Notes: a model not told the origin generated them from the letters alone. 6,603 nucleotides of DNA from Actinomycetota bacterium (GCA_018268735.1 JAFDWA010000753.1:1-6603); one strand, 5' to 3'. Counted from the stretch's first letter, positions 1-5,711 are shown. Translations and numbers: made by a program.

Positions 1-419
1 GGGGCGGAGCGCTGTTCGGTGACCGCGACGTCCGGACCGACCCGGTCGCGGACGCGCTCACCGCAGAGCTGACCTCGACGGCGCACGGTTCTGGAGTGGT
101 GCTGGTGGGATGCCTCGGTCCGGTCGTGGTCGGCTACGCCGCAGCGCACGTGGAGACGACCGCCCGGTCGAGCGTGTCGGTCGTCGACGACCTGTACGTC
201 GAGCCCGAGGCGAGGGGCGTCGGGGTCGGCAGCGCCCTCATGGATGCATTGGTCGCTCACGCGACTCGAGCCGGCTGCTCGGGGATCGAGTCCGCTGCGC
301 TGCCCGGCGACCGGGCGACGAAGAACTTCTTCGAGGGCTACGGGCTCGTCGCACGCAAGATCACGGTGCACCGCTCCCTCGGGGCCGACCCGACGTCGCA
401 GTCGGCAGCAGATGGATGA
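1..419 (+). CDS. GNAT-family N-acetyltransferase (5' end outside window)
   Basis: The reading frame is open from the first complete codon at position 3 to the TGA at 417-419, so the gene begins upstream. GTG codons at 96 and 99 are not needed as starts, because the residues before them (GGALFGDRDV...) read like the N-terminal part of a GNAT domain. The acetyl-CoA-binding motif A is clear: a beta strand (VVDDLYVEP) followed by EARGVGVGSAL, which fits the R/Q-x-x-G-x-G/A pyrophosphate loop, and then a long helix. The C-terminal part NFFEGYGLVARKITVHRS matches the usual motif B ending, where an aromatic residue lies near the acetyl-CoA thiol. GNAT enzymes move an acetyl group from acetyl-CoA to an amine. 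The substrate cannot be told from sequence. The stop overlaps the start of the downstream Nudix gene, suggesting one transcript with coupled translation. The family call is secure; the specific function is unknown. Confidence 0.9.
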   Translation, partial: GGALFGDRDVRTDPVADALTAELTSTAHGSGVVLVGCLGPVVVGYAAAHVETTARSSVSVVDDLYVEPEARGVGVGSALMDALVAHATRAGCSGIESAALPGDRATKNFFEGYGLVARKITVHRSLGADPTSQSAADG

Positions 420-840
420 GGCGTCGTCGCCGGAGCTGCTGTCGGCCGCGGTGATCACCCGACGCAACGACCTCCTCGTCGTCGGCCGTGACCACCAGGA
501 TGCGGAGCGGCGTTGGTCGCTCCCGGCAGCCCGTGTCCGAGGTGGCGAGATGCTCGTCGAGGCAGCGGTCCGTGCAGTTGCGGAGATGACGGGCCTCTCG
601 GCGGTGGCAGCGCCGTTCCTGGGTTGGTACGAGTGGATCCCCGAGCGCCGCGACGATCCGGATCCACACCGCGTCGTGATGTGCTTCGAGCTGGTCGTGC
701 TGGATGATCGAGAGCCGGTGCGGTCGCCCGAGCTCGCCGAGGCGTGCTGGATGCCGGTGTGGGACGTGTCGGAGCTCCCGCTCGCCGACGGACTCGCGGA
801 GCTCCTCGCGGAGCACGGCGTGATCGACACGCTCGCGTGA
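412..840 (+). CDS. Nudix-fold protein with degenerate Nudix box
   Basis: A 142-residue protein starting at ATG 412, inside the end of the GNAT gene (8-bp overlap, ATGGATGA). No other in-frame start is near, and the Shine-Dalgarno is weak, so translational coupling is likely. The Nudix fold is seen in AAVITRRNDLLVVGR (first strands), the WSLPAARV turn, the helix and GL ending of the Nudix box (residues 40-62), then PFLGWYEW and the FELVV and EACWMPVWDV strands common in Nudix hydrolases. Canonical Nudix hydrolases use G-x5-E-x7-R-E-U-x-E-E-x-G-U to bind Mg2+ and cleave nucleoside diphosphates linked to another group X. Here the first Gly is Ala40, the Glu after Arg54 is Ala55, and the second Glu of the EE pair is Met59; only Glu46, Arg54, Glu58, Gly61 and Leu62 remain. 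The fold is likely, but hydrolase activity is doubtful. A binding or regulatory role, or altered metal binding, are alternatives. Confidence 0.85.
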   Translation: MDEASSPELLSAAVITRRNDLLVVGRDHQDAERRWSLPAARVRGGEMLVEAAVRAVAEMTGLSAVAAPFLGWYEWIPERRDDPDPHRVVMCFELVVLDDREPVRSPELAEACWMPVWDVSELPLADGLAELLAEHGVIDTLA

Positions 841-843
841 GCA

Positions 844-883
844 CCTGCACCGCCCGCCGTCGCGCGACGACGAGCGGTGCGGG
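844..883. terminator. Hairpin between convergent Nudix and enoyl-CoA hydratase genes
   Basis: Between the stop at 840 and the opposing stop at 888 lies a long inverted repeat. Bases 844-853 (CCTGCACCGC) pair with 874-883 (GCGGTGCGGG) over 10 positions, including one G-U wobble. Inside it is a perfect 12-bp palindrome, CGTCGCGCGACG (858-869). No T-run follows on either strand, so it is not a textbook intrinsic terminator. Many actinobacterial terminators lack a U-tract, and the position favours bidirectional termination. Confidence 0.55.
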
Positions 884-887
884 AACC

Positions 888-1664
888 TCAGCGGCCCTTC
901 CAGTTCGGCTTGCGCTTCTCGGCGAACGCCGTGAGCCCCTCGGAGAAGTCCTCGGTGCCGAACATCTTCATGATGCCCTCACCCGACAGCCGCCAACCGA
1001 CGTCGTCGGGCTGGTCGGTCGCCTCGATCATGATGCGGCGGCTCTCTGCGACAGCGAGCGGAGCGTTCTCGGTGATCTCCGCTGCGAGCTCGAGTGCGGC
1101 GGCGAGCGCACCGCCCTCGTCGCAGAGCCGGTTGACCATGCCGAACTCGTAGGCGCGCTCAGCCGGGAAGTCGAGGCGACCCGTCAGGGCGAGCTCCATG
1201 GCGATGTTGCGAGGGATCTTGCGGGGGAGACGGAACAGCCCACCGGCTGCAGCCACGAGGTTCCGCTTGACCTCCGGGATGCCGAACACGGCGGTGCGCG
1301 AGGCGACGACCATGTCGGCGGCCAGCACGATCTCGGTCCCTCCTGCAAGTGCGGGGCCGTCGACCGCCGCGATGATCGGCGTTGAGCGCTCACGGGTGAC
1401 GAACCCGGCGAAGCCGCCGCGTGCGGTCTGCATGCCACCGGGGTCGACAGCCATCTGCTTGAGGTCGGCTCCGGCGCAGAAGATGTAGCCCTTGTCGGTC
1501 CGGGCCCCGGTGAGCACGCCGACCCAGACCTCGTCGTCCGCCTCGATCTGGTCGATGGCGTCCTCGATGCCCTGGGCCACGTCGCTGTTGACGGCGTTTC
1601 GGGCGTCGGGTCGGTTGATCGTGATGATGCCGACGTTGCCCTGCTTCGTGTACTCGATGGTCAT
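888..1664 (-). CDS. Enoyl-CoA hydratase/isomerase (crotonase family)
   Basis: A full-length 258-residue crotonase-fold protein, the normal size for a single-domain enoyl-CoA hydratase. The family typically hydrates trans-2-enoyl-CoA to 3-hydroxyacyl-CoA in beta-oxidation. The N-terminus (NVGIITINRPDARNAV) is the usual first strand and NRP motif. Residues 61-69 (IFCAGADLK) form the first oxyanion-hole segment that holds the CoA thioester, and 97-111 (IIAAVDGPALAGGTE) form the second. Both Glu positions used by classical hydratases are present: Glu111 in GGTE and Glu131 in IPEVKRN, matching rat crotonase Glu144 and Glu164. The C-terminus (FAEKRKPNWKGR) is the usual trimer-interface helix end. 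Having both Glu residues favours hydratase over isomerase or inactive members, but chain length and pathway are not resolved. It has no operon partner and is divergent from the HAD gene. A TANNNT box lies 6 nt before the ATG with no Shine-Dalgarno, and a TetR-like inverted repeat lies just upstream. Confidence 0.93.
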   Translation of the reverse strand: MTIEYTKQGNVGIITINRPDARNAVNSDVAQGIEDAIDQIEADDEVWVGVLTGARTDKGYIFCAGADLKQMAVDPGGMQTARGGFAGFVTRERSTPIIAAVDGPALAGGTEIVLAADMVVASRTAVFGIPEVKRNLVAAAGGLFRLPRKIPRNIAMELALTGRLDFPAERAYEFGMVNRLCDEGGALAAALELAAEITENAPLAVAESRRIMIEATDQPDDVGWRLSGEGIMKMFGTEDFSEGLTAFAEKRKPNWKGR

Positions 1665-1670
1665 GACCGG

Positions 1671-1676
1671 ACACTA
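1671..1676 (-). promoter_or_regulatory. Candidate -10 box for a leaderless enoyl-CoA hydratase mRNA
   Basis: On the minus strand TAGTGT is followed by 6 nt (CCGGTC) and then the ATG at 1664. In Actinobacteria, leaderless transcripts typically show TANNNT about 6-7 nt before a start codon that is also the transcription start. No purine-rich Shine-Dalgarno lies in the usual window, which agrees. Inference from position and sequence only. Confidence 0.5.
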
Positions 1677-1685
1677 CCGCCCGAC

Positions 1686-1701
1686 TTGACCGGACGGTCT
1701 A
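1686..1701. promoter_or_regulatory. TetR-like operator candidate (GACCG-N2-CGGTC)
   Basis: TTGACCGGACGGTCTA is an inverted repeat with perfect 5-bp arms (GACCG and CGGTC) around 2 nt, plus an outer T/A pair. Arms of this length and spacing are common in operators of small TetR-family repressors. It sits 9 bp upstream of the hydratase -10 box, covering the expected -35 region, so binding there should block that promoter. A second copy of its left part, TGACCGGAC, occurs at 1664-1672. No regulator gene lies in the window. Confidence 0.4.
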
Positions 1702-1749
1702 CTCCAGCGGTCGTCGTGCAGAGCGTCCATCGCGCACCGGCGTGCTCGG

Positions 1750-1755
1750 TAGTGT
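1750..1755 (+). promoter_or_regulatory. Candidate -10 box for a leaderless HAD phosphatase mRNA
   Basis: TAGTGT is followed by 7 nt and then GTG at 1763, with no Shine-Dalgarno. The 10-mer CGGTAGTGTC (1747-1756) is the exact reverse complement of the hydratase promoter at 1670-1679, so the two divergent promoters are mirror images. This spacing supports the GTG at 1763 over the in-frame GTG at 1742, which would lie upstream of the box. Confidence 0.5.
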
Positions 1756-1762
1756 CACCGGC

Positions 1763-2317
1763 GTGCCAGCACCGGTGACGGTCCTCGTGTTCGACTTCGA
1801 CGGGACCCTCGTGGACTCCGACGACGCGCTCGTCGCTCCATTCCTCCAACTCGGCGTCCCGAGGGAGCAGATCGACTTCGGCCACGTGATCTCAGAGGAG
1901 TGCGACCGTCTCGGCATCTCCCTCGATCGCTACGTCGAGCTGTATGACACCTCTGTCGTCGCACCCTTCGACGGGATCGAGCAGGTCGTCGGACAGCTCG
2001 ACCGCTGGGCGCTGTGCTCCAACAAGCACCCTGCGTCGGGGCGGCCCGAGCTCGCCCGGCTCGGGTGGAGCCCGGAGGTCGCGATGTTCACCGACGCCTT
2101 CGGATGGCGCCACAAGTCGCTGCGACCGCTGCTGGATGCGCTCGGCGTCGCGGCGGACGCGGTGGCCATGGTCGGCGACAGCGACGCGGACCTGCGGTGC
2201 GCGCAGGACGTCGGCGCCCGCTTCGCCTGGGCCGGATGGAACCAGCGCGTCCAGGCTGCCGCTCCCGACGGCGTCGTGCTCGACGTGCCGGTTCGGATCC
2301 TCGACCTCTACGGCTGA
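1763..2317 (+). CDS. HAD-superfamily phosphatase, phosphoglycolate phosphatase-like
   Basis: A 184-residue HAD hydrolase. All four HAD motifs are visible: motif I DFDGTLVDS with nucleophile Asp11 and acid/base Asp13; motif II LCSNKH with Ser86; motif III Lys118 in HKSLRP; motif IV GDSDAD with Asp139 and Asp143 for Mg2+. The helical segment at about 18-75 is a short C1-type cap. The pattern resembles Gph-like phosphatases, which remove phosphate from small cytosolic metabolites, but at 184 residues it is shorter than typical Gph (about 220), so the substrate is open. I chose GTG 1763 because HAD proteins usually begin a few residues before motif I and a TANNNT box lies 7 nt upstream; GTG 1742 would add 7 residues. 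The 3' end overlaps the opposing gene by 10 bp. Confidence 0.88.
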   Translation: MPAPVTVLVFDFDGTLVDSDDALVAPFLQLGVPREQIDFGHVISEECDRLGISLDRYVELYDTSVVAPFDGIEQVVGQLDRWALCSNKHPASGRPELARLGWSPEVAMFTDAFGWRHKSLRPLLDALGVAADAVAMVGDSDADLRCAQDVGARFAWAGWNQRVQAAAPDGVVLDVPVRILDLYG

Positions 2318-3540
2318 TCGGCGGCGGGGGCCGGCGCGGCCTTCGCCCGTGGCGGACGCCGACGCTTCGCAGCGGCCGCCTCGGACGGATCGACGCCGAA
2401 CAGCTCAGCGATCTTCGGCAGCCGGTCCGCGACGCGTCGAACCGCCTCGAGGAGGTCCTCGGTCGGGGTCTCGGGCCGCCCGGCGGGCACCACCTGTTGG
2501 CGCACCGGCGAGAACGCGAGCGCGTCGAGGGCAGCAGCCCACAGCTCCTGGTTGGTCGTCGGGGTGAGGCCCTCGGAGACAGCCGCCACCAACCGGGACG
2601 ACAGCTCGGTGGGCACCGGCGTCCCTGCCTTCGGAGGCCGTGAGCTCAGTCGGAGCGCCCGGACGAAGCGACCAGCATCGAGGTTGGCAGCGATGTCGGC
2701 GACCCAGGTGGCGTGCTCCTCCTCCACGCGGCGCGTGAGGCCGGTGCGGAGCTGATCGAGCATCTCCCTGGCCTCGTCGTCGTGGACCGCACCGTCGCCG
2801 GCGACGACGACCGAGCGGAGGTCCCGGAGGTCGAGGTCGTCGATGTCGGCGATCGCCGCGGCCGCGCGGTCCTTCCACTCGGCGTCGCGGAGCTTCGGGT
2901 GCAGCGCCTCGGCCATGGCCACGACCTGGTCGGTGGGAACCTGCGGCCGGCCGTTCGCTGCCGCCTCGGCGTTCTGCTTCGCGATCGCCTCCCGCACCGC
3001 GGGCACCCCGCCGCGGAGCAGCTGGTCGGCGATCGGCCGCTGCTCGACGGGCACGCCGTCGATCACGGCGTTGCGATGGGTGCGTCCCGGGCGCAGGCGC
3101 TTCGGCCGCGGACGCTCGGGGACCTCGGGGCGCGGCCCCCGAGGTCGGTCGCCCCGCTCCGATCGATCGCGCTCGCCGCCTCGACGGTCGCGCCGCTGCC
3201 CACGGTTGGAGTCGCGGTCACGGTCTCGTCCCCGACCCGGGCGATCCCCCCGACCACGCTGGACGAGCTGGGTGGTGACGAGGGGCTCCTCGCGTCCGGA
3301 GCCGGTGATCTCGATCCGCTCCGGCTCCTTGCGGGCGCCCTTCGGTGGGAGAACCGCGGTGATCTCGATGCCGTCGATGAGGAACTCTGCATCGGCGCGC
3401 AGCACGTCACCGACCTTCGCTCCTCCGGGCAGCACCCCGCCGTCGAGCTCGCCCTTCGGCTGCTTGGCCCCGGCGGCTCGCCAGGTCCAGGTGCCGTCAG
3501 GGCGTTCAGAGGTCAGCTCGATCTCGAGGCGGCGGGGCAT
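2308..3540 (-). CDS. Protein of unknown function with Arg/Gly/Asp-rich linker
   Basis: A 410-residue cytosolic-looking protein with no signal peptide or membrane segment, and no family I can name. Three regions are visible. Residues 1-92 look beta-rich (LEIELTSERPDGTWTWRAAG; then EFLIDGIEITAVLPP and ERIEITG), as in a small beta-barrel. Residues 94-153 are almost only Arg, Gly, Asp, Glu and Pro, with RGRG and RDRDRD runs, so this part is surely disordered and strongly basic. Residues 155-382 are mainly helical, with leucine-rich amphipathic stretches (IADQLLRGGVPAVREAIAKQ; EDLLEAVRRVADRLPKIAEL). The tail is KRRRPPRAKAAPAPAADQP. An RG-rich linker beside a beta domain suggests RNA or nucleic-acid binding, by inference only. 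ATG 3540 has a TANNNT box 7 nt upstream; the frame stays open beyond it to 3837, but that would run into the divergent HAD gene. Coding on this strand is supported by the clear domain organisation and the matched start signal. Confidence 0.8.
   Translation of the reverse strand: MPRRLEIELTSERPDGTWTWRAAGAKQPKGELDGGVLPGGAKVGDVLRADAEFLIDGIEITAVLPPKGARKEPERIEITGSGREEPLVTTQLVQRGRGDRPGRGRDRDRDSNRGQRRDRRGGERDRSERGDRPRGPRPEVPERPRPKRLRPGRTHRNAVIDGVPVEQRPIADQLLRGGVPAVREAIAKQNAEAAANGRPQVPTDQVVAMAEALHPKLRDAEWKDRAAAAIADIDDLDLRDLRSVVVAGDGAVHDDEAREMLDQLRTGLTRRVEEEHATWVADIAANLDAGRFVRALRLSSRPPKAGTPVPTELSSRLVAAVSEGLTPTTNQELWAAALDALAFSPVRQQVVPAGRPETPTEDLLEAVRRVADRLPKIAELFGVDPSEAAAAKRRRPPRAKAAPAPAADQP
3088..3261 (-). 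repeat. Low-complexity Arg/Gly/Asp-rich coding segment
   Basis: This stretch encodes residues 94-151 of the 410-residue protein and consists largely of CGN, GGN and GAC/GAG codons. The DNA is low in complexity (repeated cgg/cgc/gtc blocks) but the repeats are imperfect and not evenly spaced, so it is protein-level composition rather than a tandem DNA repeat. Confidence 0.75.
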
Positions 3541-3547
3541 GGCCGCC

Positions 3548-3553
3548 ACGCTA
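3548..3553 (-). promoter_or_regulatory. Candidate -10 box for a leaderless mRNA of the 410-residue protein
   Basis: On the minus strand TAGCGT is followed by 7 nt (GGCGGCC) and the ATG at 3540, without a Shine-Dalgarno. It is the same arrangement as at the hydratase, first HAD and mycothione reductase genes. No -35 element is evident. Confidence 0.45.
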
Positions 3554-3643
3554 ACGGACCGCCACTCGGCCCACGTAGCCGGATGCGCCCCGACGGCGGT
3601 CGCACGCGACGGTGCGGGGGAGTGCTTCGATGTCGGCCATGAC

Positions 3644-3652
3644 GAGGAGGGG
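3644..3652 (+). promoter_or_regulatory. Shine-Dalgarno for the second HAD gene
   Basis: GAGGAGGGG ends 9 nt before ATG 3662. It is the strongest Shine-Dalgarno in the window and decides the start: no other in-frame ATG or GTG exists between 3542 and 3662. Two out-of-frame ATGs (3630, 3639) nearby can be ignored. I see no clear promoter for this gene in 3541-3643. Confidence 0.7.
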
Positions 3653-3661
3653 TCTGCTGCC

Positions 3662-4300
3662 ATGGCGTTGCTGATCACCGACCTGGACGAGACCCTGCTG
3701 GAGCGGAGGGCCGCGCTGCGGCGGTGGGCGACGGGCTTCGCCGCGGACCGGGAGCTGCCGGACGGCTCGGTCGAGGGGATCCTGGAGGAGGATCGCCACG
3801 GTGCTCGCACCCGAGCGCAGTTCGTCGACGCAGTCAACCGGCGATTCGGCCTTCGGCCGCCGCTGACCCTGGCCTACCTGGCCGACTACGTGGCCTGCTT
3901 CGAGCTGTCCGACGCGGCGGCAGCCGCGCTGGTCGAGGCCCGTTCGGCCGGCTGGCGGATCGCCATCGCGACCAACGGCGACCAGCCGCAGCTCGACAAG
4001 ATCGACCACGTGGGGTTGCGCCCGCTCGTCGACGGGATCGCCGTGTCGGACCTCGACGGGGTCCGCAAGCCCGATCCGGGTCTCCTGCTGCTCGCAGCAC
4101 GGCGAGCAGGCGGGGACATCGAGGGCGCCTGGATGATCGGCGACGACCCGGTCAACGACATCCAGGGTGCCCACGCAGCGGGTGTGCGCAGCGTGTGGCT
4201 CCGACGGGGACGCACGTGGCCAGTGGACCTCGAGCCGCCGACGGTCGAGGCGACGTCGTTCGCTGCGGCTGTCGAGGACGTGCTCCGCGCCCCCGGGTGA
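3662..4300 (+). CDS. HAD-superfamily hydrolase
   Basis: A 212-residue HAD hydrolase with a helical cap. Motif I is DLDETL (nucleophile Asp7, acid/base Asp9, Thr11); motif II is ATNGD with Thr104; motif III is Lys136 in RKPDP; motif IV is GDDPVND with Asp161 and Asp166. The cap lies at about residues 12-80. All catalytic positions are intact, so it should be an active Mg2+-dependent phosphatase. The RKPDP and GDDPVNDIQGA motifs with DLDETL are of the HAD-IA type that includes YjjG-like nucleotidases, but the substrate cannot be assigned. It is not a recent duplicate of the HAD gene at 1763, since the two share only the family motifs. It is divergent from the 410-residue protein gene, and its stop codon abuts that of the mycothione reductase gene. 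Confidence 0.9.
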   Translation: MALLITDLDETLLERRAALRRWATGFAADRELPDGSVEGILEEDRHGARTRAQFVDAVNRRFGLRPPLTLAYLADYVACFELSDAAAAALVEARSAGWRIAIATNGDQPQLDKIDHVGLRPLVDGIAVSDLDGVRKPDPGLLLLAARRAGGDIEGAWMIGDDPVNDIQGAHAAGVRSVWLRRGRTWPVDLEPPTVEATSFAAAVEDVLRAPG

Positions 4301-4303
4301 TCA
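4298..4303. other. Back-to-back stop codons in a TGATCA palindrome
   Basis: The TGA ending the second HAD gene (4298-4300) is directly followed by TCA, the TGA of the mycothione reductase gene on the other strand (4301-4303). There are no bases between the two convergent genes, so any terminator must lie inside the opposing coding sequence. Confidence 0.9.
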
Positions 4304-5698
4304 GGCAGGCTCGCCGGCGTCGAGGAGCGCGTTCTCCAGGACCTCCGGCAACGCCGGATGTGCCCAGATCGGCTCTGTCGCCAGCCGGTGGGCCTCGATC
4401 CCGAAGGTCATCGCCTGTGAGATCTGGTGCACGAGCGTGGCCGCCTGGGGGCCGATGACGTGGCCGCCGAGGATCTGGTCGGTCGTCGCGCACACCAGCA
4501 CCTTCGCGAACCCGCTGCGGTCCTCCAACGCCCATCCGTAGGCGACGTCGCCGTAGTCGCGTCGACCCACGAGGTAGCGATGCGAACGTGCTCGAAGATC
4601 CTCCTCGCGCGCACCGACCGATGCGACCTCCGGGTGCGAGAAGACCGCCCTCGGCACGACCCGCTCATCGAGGTGGAGCGGATCGTCGGGGTGCAGGAGG
4701 TTGTGCGACACGACCTTCGCCTCGCGGTTGGCGAGGTGCTTGAGCTGCAGCGGGTTGCGGATGTCGCCCATCGCCCAGATGCCCGCAGCGTCGGTCCTCA
4801 GCGTGTCGTCGGTGATCACGTAGCCGGCGTCGTCCATGCGAACGCCCGCCGCGTCGACGCCCAGCTCGACGCCGTTGGGTCGGCGACCTGTGGTGATGAG
4901 GAGTGCATCGCCCTCGATCACCTCGTCGGGGTCGGATGCGTCGGTCGCGGTGGGCGAGACCAGGACCCTGAAGCGCCCGTCGCGGTGCTCGACCGAGGTG
5001 ACGGCCCTGTTGAGGCGCAGCTGCACCCGTCGGCCGAACTCCTCGGTGAACCTGCGCGAGACATCTCCGTCCTCGTGGCTGAGCAGCAGCGGACCGCGGT
5101 GCACGACGGTGACCTGGCTGCCGTACGCGGCGAAGACGTGGCCGAGCTCCGACGCGATGAAGCCGCCCCCCACGACGATCAGATGTCGGGGGAGCCGGTC
5201 GATCCGCATGATGGTGTCCGACGTGTGGAACGGCGTGCCGGCCAGGCCCTCGATGTCGGGGACCACCGGTGATGCCCCCGCAGCGAGCACGATCCGCTCT
5301 GCGCCGACCTCGACCCGGGTGCCGTCGCGCAGGCTGACTGCCACGGTCCGCTCCTCGACGAAGCGAGCGTCGCCCTCCAGGACCGTCACGTTGGGCTGGC
5401 TCCGGCGATAGGCCGCGCCGTCGGCAGCGATCGGGTCGATCCGTCCGAAGGTCCGCTCGCGGATGGAGGGCCAGTCGACACGAGGTGGCGCGAAGTGCAC
5501 CCCGAGGCGCTGCGCCTCCGCAGCGTCCACCACCAGGTCGGCGGGCAGCACCAGCATCTTGGAGGGGACGCAGCCCCGGTTGAGGCACGTGCCGCCGAAG
5601 GGGCCCCGCTCGACGAGGCCGACCCGCCACGATTCGTGCTCCGGCGTCAGGATCGAGTTGCCCGAGCCGGTGCCGATGATCAGCAGATCGAAGTGCAT
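4301..5698 (-). CDS. mtr: Mycothione reductase (NADPH-dependent)
   Basis: A 465-residue flavoprotein disulfide reductase (the Mycobacterium enzyme is about 459). It reduces mycothione, the oxidised disulfide, back to mycothiol with FAD and NADPH in the cytosol. The N-terminal FAD loop is IIGTGSGNS (residues 7-15), with the GTGSGN form typical of Mtr rather than the GxGPGG of lipoamide dehydrogenase. The redox-active disulfide is Cys38/Cys43 in GGTCLNRGCVPSK. The NADPH Rossmann loop is VVGGGFIASELGHVF (175-189), the second FAD motif is IWAMGDI (307-313), and the catalytic dyad is His447/Glu452 in HPALPEVLENA. Segments FGRIDPIA, HTSDTIMRI and DYGDVAYGWALED also match my memory of mycobacterial Mtr. 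I chose ATG 5698 because the FAD loop follows at once and a TANNNT box lies 7 nt upstream; the frame is open further but would enter the divergent gene. Mercuric or lipoamide reductase are the alternatives and fit less well. Confidence 0.93.
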   Translation of the reverse strand: MHFDLLIIGTGSGNSILTPEHESWRVGLVERGPFGGTCLNRGCVPSKMLVLPADLVVDAAEAQRLGVHFAPPRVDWPSIRERTFGRIDPIAADGAAYRRSQPNVTVLEGDARFVEERTVAVSLRDGTRVEVGAERIVLAAGASPVVPDIEGLAGTPFHTSDTIMRIDRLPRHLIVVGGGFIASELGHVFAAYGSQVTVVHRGPLLLSHEDGDVSRRFTEEFGRRVQLRLNRAVTSVEHRDGRFRVLVSPTATDASDPDEVIEGDALLITTGRRPNGVELGVDAAGVRMDDAGYVITDDTLRTDAAGIWAMGDIRNPLQLKHLANREAKVVSHNLLHPDDPLHLDERVVPRAVFSHPEVASVGAREEDLRARSHRYLVGRRDYGDVAYGWALEDRSGFAKVLVCATTDQILGGHVIGPQAATLVHQISQAMTFGIEAHRLATEPIWAHPALPEVLENALLDAGEPA

Positions 5699-5705
5699 CC
5701 CGGCG

Positions 5706-5711
5706 AGCCTA
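5706..5711 (-). promoter_or_regulatory. Candidate -10 box for leaderless mtr mRNA
   Basis: On the minus strand TAGGCT is followed by 7 nt (CGCCGGG) and the ATG at 5698. There is no Shine-Dalgarno and no clear -35 element. This matches the leaderless pattern of three other genes in the window. Confidence 0.5.

Noticed and set aside
244..411. Upstream ATG 244 as the Nudix start
   Set aside because: It would overlap most of the GNAT motif A region in another frame and adds an Arg-rich stretch without Nudix character; ATG 412 fits the domain boundary.
655..664. GATCCGGATC perfect palindrome
   Set aside because: It lies inside Nudix coding sequence (Asp-Asp-Pro-Asp-Pro region) and is likely a codon-usage coincidence.
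3088..3261. Possible CRISPR-like or tandem DNA repeat
   Set aside because: No constant repeat unit or spacer length exists; the pattern comes from Arg, Gly and Asp codons.
2843..3661. Plus-strand open frame running into the second HAD gene
   Set aside because: It is the shadow of the 410-residue gene; its translation is Arg/Ser/Pro-rich with no domain, and the HAD motif starts only after ATG 3662.
3541..3837. Extending the 410-residue gene to an upstream start at 3837 (509 residues)
   Set aside because: The extra region is antisense to the well-supported second HAD gene and its Shine-Dalgarno, has odd Ser/Arg-rich composition, and the ATG at 3540 has a matching -10 box.
4301..5698. Mercuric reductase or dihydrolipoamide dehydrogenase
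   Set aside because: No metal-binding N-terminal domain or C-terminal Cys pair for mercury, and the FAD loop and several segments fit mycothione reductase better.
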